From Telmatactis stephensoni (taxonomy: Eukaryota; Cnidaria; Anthozoa; Actiniaria; Isophelliidae), in the NCBI GenBank assembly GCA_029948255.1, contig JALIZF010001509.1, forward strand, positions 1 through 64,000: a DNA stretch of 64,000 bases, written 5' to 3'. This document shows, in pieces, positions 31,641 to 43,413 of this stretch. The notes under the pieces are model-generated. The model had not been told where the DNA came from, did not search any database, and saw only the letters and a list, made by a program, of their open reading frames with translations. The first letter of the stretch is position 1. Each line of letters starts with the position of its first letter. A program made the position numbers and the translations under genes.

Positions 31641-33416
31641 TGATGATGATGATGATGACAAAGAAGTTAGAAAGATGGAAAAGAGGCCCGGGGTTCTTGT
31701 GGAAAGGAAAGGAAGAATGGTCTTCACAACCAGATGGAATCAAAGAAACCGAAGACGCAGAAGAAATCACAGTAGGAACAGCAGTTGTACAGAAGGAATT
31801 CTGGAACTCTCTGTTTCACAAATACTCAAGTTGGAATAGGCTATACGAAGAATCGTCGCTTGGCTTAATAGAATTGCGCAAGCTACGAGATATATGGTCA
31901 CATCGTCGAGATAACAAAAAGCAGTCAAGTAAGAAGACCTTGAAGCTCACAGAATCTCTAACACTGTCAGATTTCGAAGAAGCGGAGAAGAGAATCATGT
32001 TCGTGCAGAGACAGTCATTTTCAAGCGAGGACCATGGAGCAGACGTAACGCTGAACGCAGAGAGCAAAGGAAAGCTATCCCATTTAAAACCATTTGTAGA
32101 AGAAGGATTGATTTGTGTCGGAGGACGGTTGAATCGATCACAGTTGGATTACGACGCGAAACATCCCTTAACCCTTCCAGGGAAGCATCCAGTGACTGAG
32201 CTAATTATACTCCACTATCACAAGCAAAATGGACATGTTGGTACTCACCATGTTATCGCGGAGGTCAGACAGCGTTATTGGATCGTAAGCGGAGCATCAT
32301 CTGTTAAACGAGTTCTCAGCAAGTGTCATGTATGCAGACGTCAAAACGCAAAGAGCAGAGAGCAGATATCAGCACCGCTACCAGCTATTAGAGTATCGTC
32401 CGACGAACGTAACATCTATCCTTTCGCAGCGGTTGGATTAGATTACTTTGGACCATTGTACGTAAAGACCGGACCAGAAACGAGAGCTTCAAAGAAACAC
32501 CCATCGCTGAACAAACGGTATATGGATGTATCTTCACCTGTCTCAGATACCGAGCAGTACACATTGAAGTTTCGCAAGACCTTTCGTCCGACAGCTTTAT
32601 GAACGCCGTATTACGTTTCGTGAGTCGACGTGGTCCCCCATACAGCGACAATGGCAGTAACTTCAAGGGTGCAGAGTTAGATGTAATCCGCAAAGCACTG
32701 AAAACGTGGAATCAAGCAGAAATCCAAAGCAAATTGAACCAGCGAGGAAATTAATTGGAATTTCAACCCACCAGCAGCCAGGCACCAAGGTGGCGTGTGG
32801 GAACGACTTATTCGTTCTGCAAGACGAATCTTACACTCGATGATTAGCGAACGTCTTGTAAATGACGAGACCTTACGAACATTCTTGACAGAAGTTGAGA
32901 AAATCATGAACAACAGGCCAATAACAAGAGTATCGAACGATTCACAAGATCTAGAAGCGCTAACGCCCAGCCATATCCTGTTGTTACGCCAGAACCCAGC
33001 TCTAATTCCCAAAGAAATCGAAGAGGTAGATAAGTACAAAGCAAGATAGAAGCATGTTCATTTGCTAGCCAACGAGTTTTGGCAAAGATGGACCAAAGAG
33101 TACCTGCCCTGCATGTTGCAAGAGAGACAAAAGTGGCTAAAGAAGAAACCCAATTTCAGAGTTGGTGACCTAGTACTGATGGCAGACAAGAACACGCCAA
33201 GAAGCCAATGGCCAAAAGCTATAGTAGAACTGAGAAATGTTTCCCGACGCCGACAACGTAGTACGTCGAGTAAACGTGAGAACCGCTGATGCAGTCTACC
33301 AGAGAGATGTGTGCAAGATTTGTTTGTTAGAAGAAGACCTGCTGAAACTGATCGAAGATCGTGTGAACGAGAACGCAGATACAGAGAAACACATCCAAGA
33401 TTCAACAAGTAGATGA
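31637..33416 (+). pseudogene. BEL/Pao LTR retrotransposon pol, 3' half, frameshifted
   Basis: The plus strand encodes, in order, the C-terminal end of the RNase H region, KHPLTLPGKHPVTELIILHY, an HHCC zinc motif (GHVGTHHVIAEVRQRYWI .. CHVCRRQ), and the integrase core (VGLDYFGPL; then SDNGSNF and GGVWERLIRSARR in other frames). The C-terminal block LANEFWQRWTKEYLPCMLQE.. and FRVGDLVLMADKN is usual for BEL/Pao integrases. At least four frame changes or stops (near 32510, 32755, 33047, 33240) disable it; the last frame closes at 33416. No LTR was recognised. Described only as a fossil. Confidence 0.85.
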
Positions 33417-33457
33417 AAGTCAGAGTGAATATATCATAGCACACCAGAGACATTTAA

Positions 33458-35270
33458 GGTGTTTCAAAGTAGTTGTTGACGCGCTACACCTCTCATTTTA
33501 AATTCGCGATTTAATGGACTTCTTCTCGTCGGATCAAAATATCCTTTGGACCAATTATCAAGCAAAGATTGAATTTTTGAATGATAGTAATTTTAAGTCA
33601 ATCTGTGATTTTACAGCAAAGATATTCAATGATCGTTTAAATCAGTCTTTCTAAAATATCTCCCGTTTACGATGAGCTTTTGAAAAACGATAACTTAGGC
33701 CTAAAACTTCACATTCATGCACACATACTTATAGTAAAATCAGAGAGTTTAAACAGAGCGATTTCGAGTACTAGACGCAAACATTTTTTATGCGTATTTT
33801 GCGTCGCAAAAACTAAGGTATAGCTTGTCATGCAGAAAAGAAATACTCGGCGCTCAAACATATGCGCCAAAATACTGAAAACACGTTGCTATATTGTTGT
33901 TCTTTCTCTCTGGTAAATTGCACTGGTTTAAGTGTTCATTTGGCGGAGTTATGATTTTTCTTCTGATAGTATGTGGGATTCACTAGCTGCGACAATTTTA
34001 ACTTTCAATTGGCGTAAGAGATATCTCTTCAAGTTATCACTGTTTAGAGCCCAAAATCACGGATATACTTACTCAAAGTATCATAAAACACGCTGCAGAA
34101 ATTTATTAAATTTGATATGTAAAGCAACATTTTAAAATTTCACTTGAATACAGTGCTTCAAACGCGCCGGAGTAGAATCAAACCCGTGTGTACAAATGCA
34201 TGACGATGGCGTGATGCTTGCTGATTATATCACGCTACATTTCTTCGCACCCGTGTTACGACGCATTTGCATACCGCGGTTTTATTTGAACTAGGAACTA
34301 TACTGAAAGGATCACACAAAACTCGAAATTGGAAAAATTAGTTGCGCTCCCCCATTTTTTTTTTCTCTTGCCAAACGTGCAGCAAGTCTACGGTTTTTCT
34401 TACTTCTCGAATTTTAGTTGCAGGCATTGCATCGAAAGAAGTGTAAAGGCACTATATGCAAATGCATCGTAACACGGGTGCGAAGGAATGTAGCGTGACA
34501 TAATCAGCAAGCATCACGCCATCGTCATGCATTTGTACACACGGGTTTGATTCTACTCCGGCGCGTTTGAAGCACTGTATTCAAGTGAAATTTTAAAATG
34601 TTGCTTTACATATCAAATTTAATAAATTTCTGCTGCGTGTTTTATGATACTTTGAGTAAGTATATCCGTGATTTTGGGCTCTAAACAGTGATGACTTGAA
34701 GAGATATCTCTTACGCCGCTTGAAAGTTAAAATTGTCGCAGCTAGTGAATCCCACATACTATCAGAAGAAAAATCATAACTCCGCCAAATGAACACTTAA
34801 ACCAGTGCAATTTACCAGAGAGAAAGAACAACAATATAGCAACGTGTTTTCAGTATTTTGGCGCATATGTTTGAGCGCCGAGTATTTCTTTTCTGCATGA
34901 CAAGCTATACCTTAGTTTTTGCGACGCAAAATACGCATAAAAAATGTTTGCGTCTAGTACTCGAAATCGCTCTGTTTAAACTCTCTGATTTTACTATAAG
35001 TATGTGTGCATGAATGTGAAGTTTTAGGCCTAAGTTATCGTTTTTCAAAAGCTCATCGTAAACGGGAGATATTTTAGAAAGACTGATTTAAACGATCATT
35101 GAATATCTTTGCTGTAAAATCACAGATTGACTTAAAATTACTATCATTCAAAAATTCAATCTTTGCTTGATAATTGGTCCAAAGGATATTTTGATCCAAC
35201 GAGAAGAAGTTCATTAAATCGCGAATTTAAAATGAGAGGTGTAGCGCGTCAACAACTACTTTGAAACACC
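33458..35270. mobile_element. 1.8 kb foldback transposon flanked by TTAA
   Basis: TTAA (33454-33457) precedes GGTGTTTCAAAGTAGTTG, and the mirrored end CAACTACTTTGAAACACC is followed by TTAA (35271-35274). Arms of about 815 bp (33458-34272 and 34455-35270) are nearly identical and surround a 182-bp centre. Small open frames occur once per arm (33932-34135 and 34593-34796) as mirror images and are not considered genes. TTAA targeting links it to piggyBac/Kolobok-type movement. With no gene of its own it is non-autonomous. Confidence 0.85.
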
Positions 35271-35350
35271 TTAAGAGAGAATTTTTCTAGCCGTCAAGCA
35301 AAATCCGAAATATCTGGCCACAGTCGGAAAAATCGATTTGTCTAATTTTC
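35271..35350 (+). repeat. Relic terminus of the TTAA-GAGAGAA family
   Basis: TTAAGAGAGAA followed by CAAAATCC, GGCCACA and CGGAAAAATCGATTT in the same order and spacing as 3459-3530. It is a second left-type end of the large element's family. Its TTAA is the same four bases that flank the foldback element. Confidence 0.75.
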
Positions 35351-36119
35351 CATTTTTTTCGAAAACCCTCAGTGAGGGAATACTTTGTTTCAATTTTGGT
35401 GCTCTGAGGTAACTTCATTGTGAAGAAAAACGCGAATAAATGTTTTGAGACTCCCAGGCGTGAAATCGACAAAAAATACACAGGAAAACCATGACTTATA
35501 ACTTGTCTCGTTCTTAATTAAAAACCTAACTACCAGTCTTTTTGCGTCAGAAACCAAGTGAGGATAAGTACTCTATTCTACAACATTCGCATTCATGCTC
35601 AGTTGAATTAAGGTATGGGGCGAAAATATCAGACCACCTGCACCAAACTGTTCCTAATGCACCATCGACCATCCACCTAAACCTCACACCCTTTCCGAAT
35701 AGAAACACCCCAATCCTAATAGAACCCTCTCAAACCTCAACCCAAATCTCATCACACCAACAACACCCAAACCTCCTAAGGCTTCCCTTGCTGTCTGGGG
35801 TCATTTTCCTATGATTTGGATTAGAAAAAGTTTTTACTTATCTATTTTATATATATAGACATATACAGTATACTTTCCTGTTACATTAGGTAAGGTGTCC
35901 CCGTTTAGCACCTGTAACCTGCTATAAGACTTAATCATTAGTTATTATTACTCTGATATCAAGTTTGGAAACATATTTTTTTTAATCATTCAAGTTATTA
36001 ATATCTAGGAGTACTGTAGTACCCGTTGAGGATTGGTCAGACCATATAGAAATACACACATACACACATGATTGAGACTCCCTCAACAGGGCTTTTCAGC
36101 TCAATTTACAAATCCTAAC
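35351..36119. other. Gene-free stretch
   Basis: No gene recognised. 35640-35800 is C-rich on the plus strand (CCTAAACCTCACACC-like) without a regular unit. Confidence 0.5.
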
Positions 36120-36313
36120 TAAATCATATAAATCAAACATAAATGGATTAAGAATCCCAACTGGCAAGGAGGCAAACCAGTTGGCTATATTACAAGCATG
36201 GCCGAGAAACTGAATTTGAACTAATCGAAATCGGAACAAAGTGGCCAGAGCGGGAATCGAACCTAGGACCGCCAGATTGTGAGACCAACGCTCTGACCAC
36301 TCGGCCATGCTGC
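36120..36313 (-). mobile_element. tRNA-derived SINE, family B, copy 1
   Basis: On the minus strand GGCAGCATGGCCGAGTGGTC carries a Leu/Ser-tRNA-like A box, and GGTTCGATTCCCGC is the B box. A short body follows (TTGTTCCGATTTCGATTAGT, then GCCTCCTTGCCAGTTGGGAT). A plus-strand copy is at 51331-51527. The lack of a body-free tRNA 3' end and the shared tail mark it as a SINE, not a tRNA gene. Confidence 0.85.
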
Positions 36314-37383
36314 CCCCTTAATAATAATATAGATCCCGAGCATGAGAAACAGAAAGCTAAATCTACCATTACCATGGCAATAAATAGCTACTGTACTGAA
36401 TTCAACAGCCAATAGAAATCAAGACATTATCAAAGGGCCTAGAGTGAGGGAAATAAGCATTTGATGAACTCAAGTATATTAACGCTTGGGTTGTGATCGA
36501 TTTGTATGTATTTTAGGTTTTATGAACCTCACGACTTATCCACCGCGGAAATCTCCATATTTTGGTAATTTCCAATAAGTATATATTTTTTTATGAATGT
36601 CAACTTTTGTTGGAGTGTCACGTGACTTGCTGGACCATGTTTGTCACTGAGAAATTACAATTAGAGATGGGGCACATAACAAAATTTTCAGTGTTTATGC
36701 CGAATTGCATGTTCTCTTGTTTCTTTTGGAAAAAAAACTTGCCAAATCAGTCATTTCCGTTTAGAAAAGTAGATCACTTCAAGAGTTATTCAAGAAAATA
36801 GGTCACGTGACCTCATTTGCAAATATATATATATTTATTTTTCTCAAATATCTCCTTTCTCAACGTAACATCGACACATGCCAAGGCTAATTCATAGATG
36901 TGCCCTAAATACCTTTAGAACAATGTGAATTTCAGTTTCATTTCATGAGGCTTTGAACCGTTTCCCCTGCTTTAAAGACACGTGACCAAGAAAATACTTA
37001 ATAGTTGGTCTCAATCTGTGACATTTCTCGATATGTAGCTCCCACAAAAATACTGATGCAATATCTCTAAAAGAAACAGAATCATTGAAGAAACAACATT
37101 CTGGCTAATTGGCAGAAAACTCAACCCTTAATGCGCTTGAGAAACATTGGATGATACACCAGTGTACTGAGCTTGGACTGTACTGCACCAGGTGAATGGA
37201 TTCGAAGACTGTTACCACATCCGGGAATTTGTCAACAGTAAACAATATTGTTTGTGTAGTCTTGATAAGAAATATTTCCAATATTTATAGATGAGTTGAC
37301 CAAATCTGCAGAATGGGCTCCTAAGGTCATATACAAATGGACACAATAAGGTAACTAGCTACATATAGATGACCAGCAGTCAT
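36314..37383. other. Gene-free stretch with E-box palindromes
   Basis: No gene recognised. GTCACGTGAC palindromes occur at 36617-36626 and 36802-36811, with CACGTGAC near 36979. Confidence 0.45.
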
Positions 37384-37745
37384 CATCATCATCACTGACG
37401 CTCGACACGAGCATGGCGGTCCCGTAGAAAATTCATTCGGGCATCTAGCTGCCAACTGTCTAAGAGCTTTAGCAGCTTTCCGTCTTGCGCGTCTTATAAC
37501 TTCGAGACTTGTCAGACAAGCTCGGTCAAGAACTGCTGCATTGGTAACATGATATACCATTTCACATTCATGATTGTCCGAAGATATCTTTGGTGGAATT
37601 TCTCGAGTTGTTCCACTTTGATAACGATAGATAGTCCACGTTTCAGAGAAGCGTTGGTATAATGATGGCTTGATAGACTCGTATTTTTGGTCTCCAACTC
37701 AAGATCGTGGTTGTCGATAAGCTGACGATGATTGACTCTGTGATT
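37384..37745 (-). pseudogene. LINE C-terminal fragment
   Basis: On the minus strand the frames read VEQLEKFHQRYLRTIMNVKW and, shifted, HVTNAAVLDRACLTSLE. This resembles the segment after the reverse transcriptase thumb of many invertebrate LINEs (LE.FH.R.LR.IL..KW .. T..VL.RA). An ATG/CAT microsatellite (about 37380-37395) stands at the 3' side, as a LINE tail might. Confidence 0.6.
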
Positions 37746-38455
37746 AAGATTTTATAAACGTGCGATAAATTACCAGGGCGCGGTTGTTTGAAAGACGACC
37801 AGCGCCAACCCAAGACCAAATCTGAAGAAAACCAGTCTTCCAACCCAGGATTGGCGCCAATCGAACAACCGGGCCCTGCAGCATATTTCTGCGAATTCGG
37901 GCTTGTCGGCAGCAGTTCAGAGGAGTTGATGAGACTAACTTACAGTTTCCTTTTAGTAAATGTTTTTTCCCTTTTCAGTGATTATATTCTCAACACTATA
38001 CATTCCTCCGATCCTCATTCTATTCCTATAATAAATTTTGGGATAACACTTCACTTCTTCATGTTTAAAATTACCGTTGCATTGTAGACAAAGTAATAGA
38101 TTCTATAGGACATCGGTACATTATTAATATATAATTCATTCAACTTAATTACAGTAAAGGACTGATGGCTGAAAAGCTCTTGAAAGGTAATAAAAAGTTA
38201 TTCTACACTCATGCATTGTTCGTTTATCTTATTGAGAAATATTGTTCTGTCCTCTCATTAAAAAAACACCGTTTTTGCCTTGGCAAATGACAATAGACTC
38301 GCATAACGAAGAGCTCTATCTTGATTCTATCGTTTTCTGTGACTTTGAAGTCATTCACAGTCCAAAAATCTTAATTTTACTTATCACTGAAATGCTTTGA
38401 CTTCGAAAGATTTATCCTTACCGCCAGTTTTTGAATATTGTTTATGTTATCTTAA
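37746..38455. other. Gene-free stretch
   Basis: No gene or clear repeat structure beyond a short AACCGGGCCCTG motif at about 37868 that matches the end of the MITE at 52771-52915. Confidence 0.4.
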
Positions 38456-38912
38456 AGTGCCCCTAACCCCTAAATCGAAATTTTGATAATCGTTTCTTTA
38501 TTAATGGAAAAGCCTTATGGTGAAATATTTCAGGATAAAATCATCTCCTTTGTGAGGATTAAGCATTTGAAATCTGAAAATGTAAATGAGATGACGTAGA
38601 AAAAGGACTACTTAAATATACAAAAACACTAGAGATGAATTTTATACTATTTTTTCATTTGCAAAACATTCTCATCGCTAAAGTACAAAGTTTGGTGAAT
38701 GTTTTTGCCACCTAACTCAAAAACACTTGTTCCAAAATTGAAGACAAAATCACGCAAATTCCTTTTTCTACGTCATCTCATTTGCATTTCCCGACTTTGA
38801 AATGCTTAATGCTCCAAAAGGAGATGATTTTATCCGGAGATATTTCACCATTAAACATTTCCATTCATGAAGAAACGATTCTCAGAATTTCAATTTAGGG
38901 GTTAGGGGCACT
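38456..38912. mobile_element. MITE flanked by TTAA
   Basis: AGTGCCCCTAACCCCTAAAT (38456) is mirrored by its reverse complement ending at 38912. TTAA flanks both sides (38452-38455, 38913-38916). The arms include AAATCATCTCCTTT/AAAGGAGATGATTT-type pairs and a TGACGTAGAAAAAG block. No gene. Confidence 0.8.
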
Positions 38913-41214
38913 TTAAGTACTTGGGCTTAAAATTTCACTTTTCAAAATGATCTGGTTTACACGAAAAATATTTTCAGCCGTTTTGTGATCAAAATTGTAG
39001 GATTTTATTGAAAATTATTATAAACAAATAATAGCATGTTTTGTTCGTTTCCATAACAGTACAATGAAGTTAAAGTAAAGCACGTGGCATACATAGCCTA
39101 AAATACAATGAGAACTTAAACTATCGCAACTTATAGCGGATATACGTCTTAAGGGTGTACTGACATATAATCAAACCGCCAATGGCGGAGGTAACTCGTG
39201 GATTGACCGAAATGACCACAGGAAGCCCATACAATACATTTTAGTGAAATGACCAGTTTTCATTTGAAGGCGAAAATATAAATGTCATAAATTACCTACT
39301 ACATCAACCAGAGACCCTTCATTAGATAAACGACAGCTTACTTTCTCTTATCGCAATTTTAATTGCTTGTCTCAGTGCTTCAGAACAAAGTCGTCTCATG
39401 TTTCTTGGTGAGGCCACGATCACTTTAGCTCGAATTACATAAACAAGCTACGTTTTCAGGGTGTTTGTTTTTATGGTTGTAGCCCCACAAACAGCAAGGA
39501 GAAGCTATCCGAACAAATATAAGAAAGTTTCTTTCTGTGTGTGCAGCAAAATATCGCTATGAATATAAAACCTCACGTACTAGACATTATGTAGTGTAAC
39601 GCAATTGACGGTCACTTGACGCAATTGACGGTCATAGACATACTAGCGAGTCAGACTTGTACTATTGAGGTCACAGCCATGCTCGACTGGCTCCTGACTG
39701 TCTATTGCTTCAGATCAAAACGATAAATAAAATTCTAACTTTAAATCTCTCATTGCTGCGAGCGAAGCGAGTAGCCTCCTATTCGGAACACAGTGTAATC
39801 TGGATGTCACTAGACGAGCATGCGATACATACGATCAGCGGTTCAAGTCCATACCGTATCGAGAGTCGATTCAAGGATGTCACTAGACGAGCACGCGATA
39901 AATTCGATCAGCGGTACAAAATTTTTGCATGAATAGCTGTTGACAGACAAATTAAAGGTCTTTACTACTGCGGCTTGTTGAACTACAGGCACCAGTGTAC
40001 GGTTCGAGGTGCGTACCGCGTCTTGTTAAAAAGTTTATTAACGACAACATGTCAATCGCTCTTACTGTAGCGGCAGCTAATCTAAATGTCCTTTTTACGG
40101 CCGATTTTGGGCTCCCTTTTTCATGGGCACGAGTGAACGCACGAGTGCGTCTAGTTCAATATTGAAGGTCAACTAGCAGTGTTCGTCACACAACGCACAG
40201 GAGATAAACAAGAAGCATTTGATATATCAGACAAAGCGGTGTACTTTCGTGAGTTTTAGGGGAACAGTTCTGCTAACGTGGATACACCAGCTGTTTTTTG
40301 CTCGCAGCATTTCACTTTCTATTAGAAATAGCTAGTTTTATTCTATCTGAAGTATCATTTACTGCCTCAATATACGTCTCAAAGTATACAGACAGTCGAT
40401 TAAAAGATTTGAAACTTAACAAAAAGCCAAGCCGTAGACACACTGATTTCTTGCCGAGTTATAAGACCTTATAAATTATAGAATCAGAACTGGCTGAGGC
40501 GACATGAATTTTAAAATTTCTCTGACGCGAATCTCTTGCCTACAGCTACAACTAGAATTTCTACCTCAAAATAGTCTTGACTTTTATAAATCTGAAGTCA
40601 TCCGAGGGCAGTTTCTGGTAGAATTCGAACTGATGTTCAGCTCTGAAATAGCGCTGACCGCGAGTCGCTCCATATCGCTTGATATCAGCCAGATTGGTTC
40701 AATAGCGATGCGCGGACGTTCTAAAAATAGAATATGTCACCTTACTATCACCTACAAAGGTCGGACATTAGTGAAGTTGAAAGCTAGCCAGAAAATGTGA
40801 AAATTTTGTCTTGTAAATATGGTCGCTACAAAGCACTGCTGTTGGAGAGAGTGTTGGAGTGACTCAAGATATTCAGATCTGCTTTGTCTAGTGCTTAAAC
40901 AACAATTTAGAAGAAGTTAAACTAATATTTTTACTAGCAATACAGTCCTTGACTCGAGTGATTACATTTCACGTTTGCCGCTTTGTTTTGGTCAACTGTG
41001 TACTTCTCGGTACAGCTGGATAATTCAGACCCGGGAACTTCGTAGTTTTCGGTCATAATAACTACTTTTTCCTCCAATAAATACCTTATTTTTCCATAGA
41101 ATATTACAGTAAATGTATGGCACATCCGGTTTATTTGTCCGACCAATATGTCCGACTCTAGTATTGAATTACAACTTAATGAGCTTAGTGACGTCAAGTC
41201 CGCGCGTCGCTATT

Positions 41215-41335
41215 TCCCTCTCCTTCTTCACCTCCTCCACCATCCCCTCCCTTCCCCGCCCGCCTTCCCCACCCTCCACTCCCTTCCTTGTCCTCCTTCC
41301 CACACCTCCCCTCCCTTCCCCTCCCGCATGTTTGT
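41215..41335 (+). repeat. CCT-rich polypyrimidine tract
   Basis: Almost pure C and T (CCCTCCCTTCCCC-like). A similar tract lies at 55385-55465. Frames here are compositional. Confidence 0.8.
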
Positions 41336-41572
41336 TTATACTATTTATGCGATATCCTCGGACGGACAGACAGTTTTAAACTCAACCATGTAAGGTATTA
41401 TTGTTAGGTCCCGTATGTTTACACATTTGCGAGTGAGTGACTCATTTGCAATCCACGAGTTAAAAATGGCCCGTTGCTAGGGAAATTTGAAAATGCTCTA
41501 AAATGCCACCAAATTGTCATATCGCTTTTATATTTTGTATTTTGTCTTTCCTGAGGGAACTTTCGCATTTTA

Positions 41573-41606
41573 TGACGTCATTGCATGACGTCATCATGTG
41601 ACGTCA
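41573..41606. promoter_or_regulatory. Three CRE-type octamers at 13-bp spacing
   Basis: TGACGTCA occurs at 41573, 41586 and 41599, exactly 13 bp apart. TGACGTCA is the palindromic site of CREB/ATF bZIP factors. No gene start is recognised nearby, so a regulatory role is only possible. Confidence 0.4.
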
Positions 41607-42572
41607 TAGATACAGTAAAAAGCTATAATTTTTTTCAGCACTGTATATTTGAGAATTTAAAATGCATTATTTTAATCTTGAGACCAAGGTGCATAGAATC
41701 AAGCATGGGTTTTAAGAATGGTTTCCAAATAGGCTTTTTAGGATTTTTTGAACGTCAAAAATGATCGATTTATGCCAATAACTTTCGTATTTCTCAATTT
41801 TTCGCAAATCCCATGCTCGGCTTTGAAGAAAAGGCTGTAAAAATATAAATATTGAAAAAACACTTCGTTTTGATGAAATTCGCCAAAGATTATAGCTTTT
41901 TAAAGAAACCGGAAGTAAAGTGTCCCGCGCATGCGCAATAAGAGCGAAAATGAGTCCTTTTTGTCAAGTGTGCGTCGCTCTACCGGAAGTTAAATGATTC
42001 GCGCCAAAAACGCGCGCGCGTGCGTCTATTCAATTTTGCCGGCCATAATAAGACCCTATTTTGCATAGCAACTGTTGCACAGCAACGATATATGTCAGTA
42101 CACCCATATTAACTGACGACGTTACTAAGAACTTCACTATAGAAATTGACTCCGTTAAAGAAAGACACAATGGAAAAGATGAATTTATACCTTGCTTCAT
42201 TAGCTGAAGTAGTCTGGAGGCGACTTGTCAAATTCCAAAAACTTGTTCATAGTAGTATTGTACTAGCTGATGTTCACTTTGGACTGCAAGGCCTATACTG
42301 AAAAACCTTCACGTCATTTCGTAAGTTCGAAATTTGCATGGGAAAGAAGAAAGAGTTCCATTGTTCGATTTTCCGCTGGAACTGAGCAAGAACTGAGTGA
42401 TTCACTTGGATTCTGCATTTTATAGTCATACCCCCATGGGAGGCACGTGCCTATTTTCATCTAGCCACAGAGGGTCCGGAATGTTATTTCACGTTATTTC
42501 ATCTTTGCATATCATTACGAGTGTTGTGAATAGCGGGTAAATTGCTCGTGAGTGTGATCATATTCTAAGACA

Positions 42573-42703
42573 GTTAAAGAATGAACACTCGTGTCCCATG
42601 GGATATAGAGTCCCGAGCATTCGATAAAAGGCCAAGAGGGCGCACCTTTTATCTAATGCTAGGGGCTCTATATCCCATGGAACACCTGTGCTCATTCTTT
42701 AAC
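42573..42703. mobile_element. Hairpin MITE in the LINE
   Basis: GTTAAAGAATGA..CTCGTGTCCCATGGGATATA pairs with TATATCCCATGG.. and ..TCATTCTTTAAC. Arms are about 57 bp with a short centre. It interrupts the LINE C-terminal region. Confidence 0.75.
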
Positions 42704-43413
42704 CCTTACATAAATTATCTTCATTGCTCTCTTCTGAATTCTCTCTAATTCTGTAATATGATATTGAGAAAGGGAGCAATAAAAAGCTTGAATAGCGTAA
42801 TCTGAAATAGATCTTATACAGATAGTATAAAAGAGTACCAAATCTGTGATAGGCACCTATGCCCTTTTAAGCTGAACGAGAAAATAATTATTCCCTCTTA
42901 GAACATTTAATTTCTTGATAACTTGATCTATATGTGCATTCCATTTTACATTACTGCTTATAGTCAGCCCTAATAATTTGGCATTATCTACTACTTGTAA
43001 GGGTTGATAGTTTACAAAACTGAGTTTACAGTAATAGGATGAAATATTTGTTTATCTTTGGCGAAAGAAATTCTAAGTTCTATACATATCACTATTCAAT
43101 TGAACCTTATTGGTCAATGACCATCCGGCTACTTTATCAGCAATAGCTTGAGCGCAGAGGAGGAACGCACACCTTCCCGAGATGCATTGCAAAATGAAGT
43201 ATATTATCAATTTTTTCGCACATTCATCATTGTGTTGAAGTCACCGAAGCGAGAGCATCGATAGCGATGTAGGAAAGCTAGTTCTTTCGAATTTGTCGTC
43301 TATTGCTTGTGAAAAACGAAACTCACTTATGGTGTAGCTTGAAGTATCAATTCTTTGTCATAAAAATAATTAATATTAAGATTAATACGCTGGATGAAGC
43401 GACGCTTTATGTT

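Larger units (their letters stand above)
39153..42105. mobile_element. Element with GGGTGTACTGACATATA inverted ends
   Basis: GGGTGTACTGACATATA at 39153 is repeated in reverse complement at 42089-42105. The 2.9-kb interior has no recognised gene. It contains a pyrimidine tract and three TGACGTCA octamers. No certain target duplication is seen, so a chance pair of ends is possible but unlikely for 17 identical bases. Confidence 0.55.

Noticed and set aside
33932..34796. Two mirrored ~67-codon frames
   Set aside because: They are the two arms of one foldback element and have no domain.
41113..41393. Pro-Ser-rich frames
   Set aside because: They arise from the polypyrimidine tract; composition explains them.
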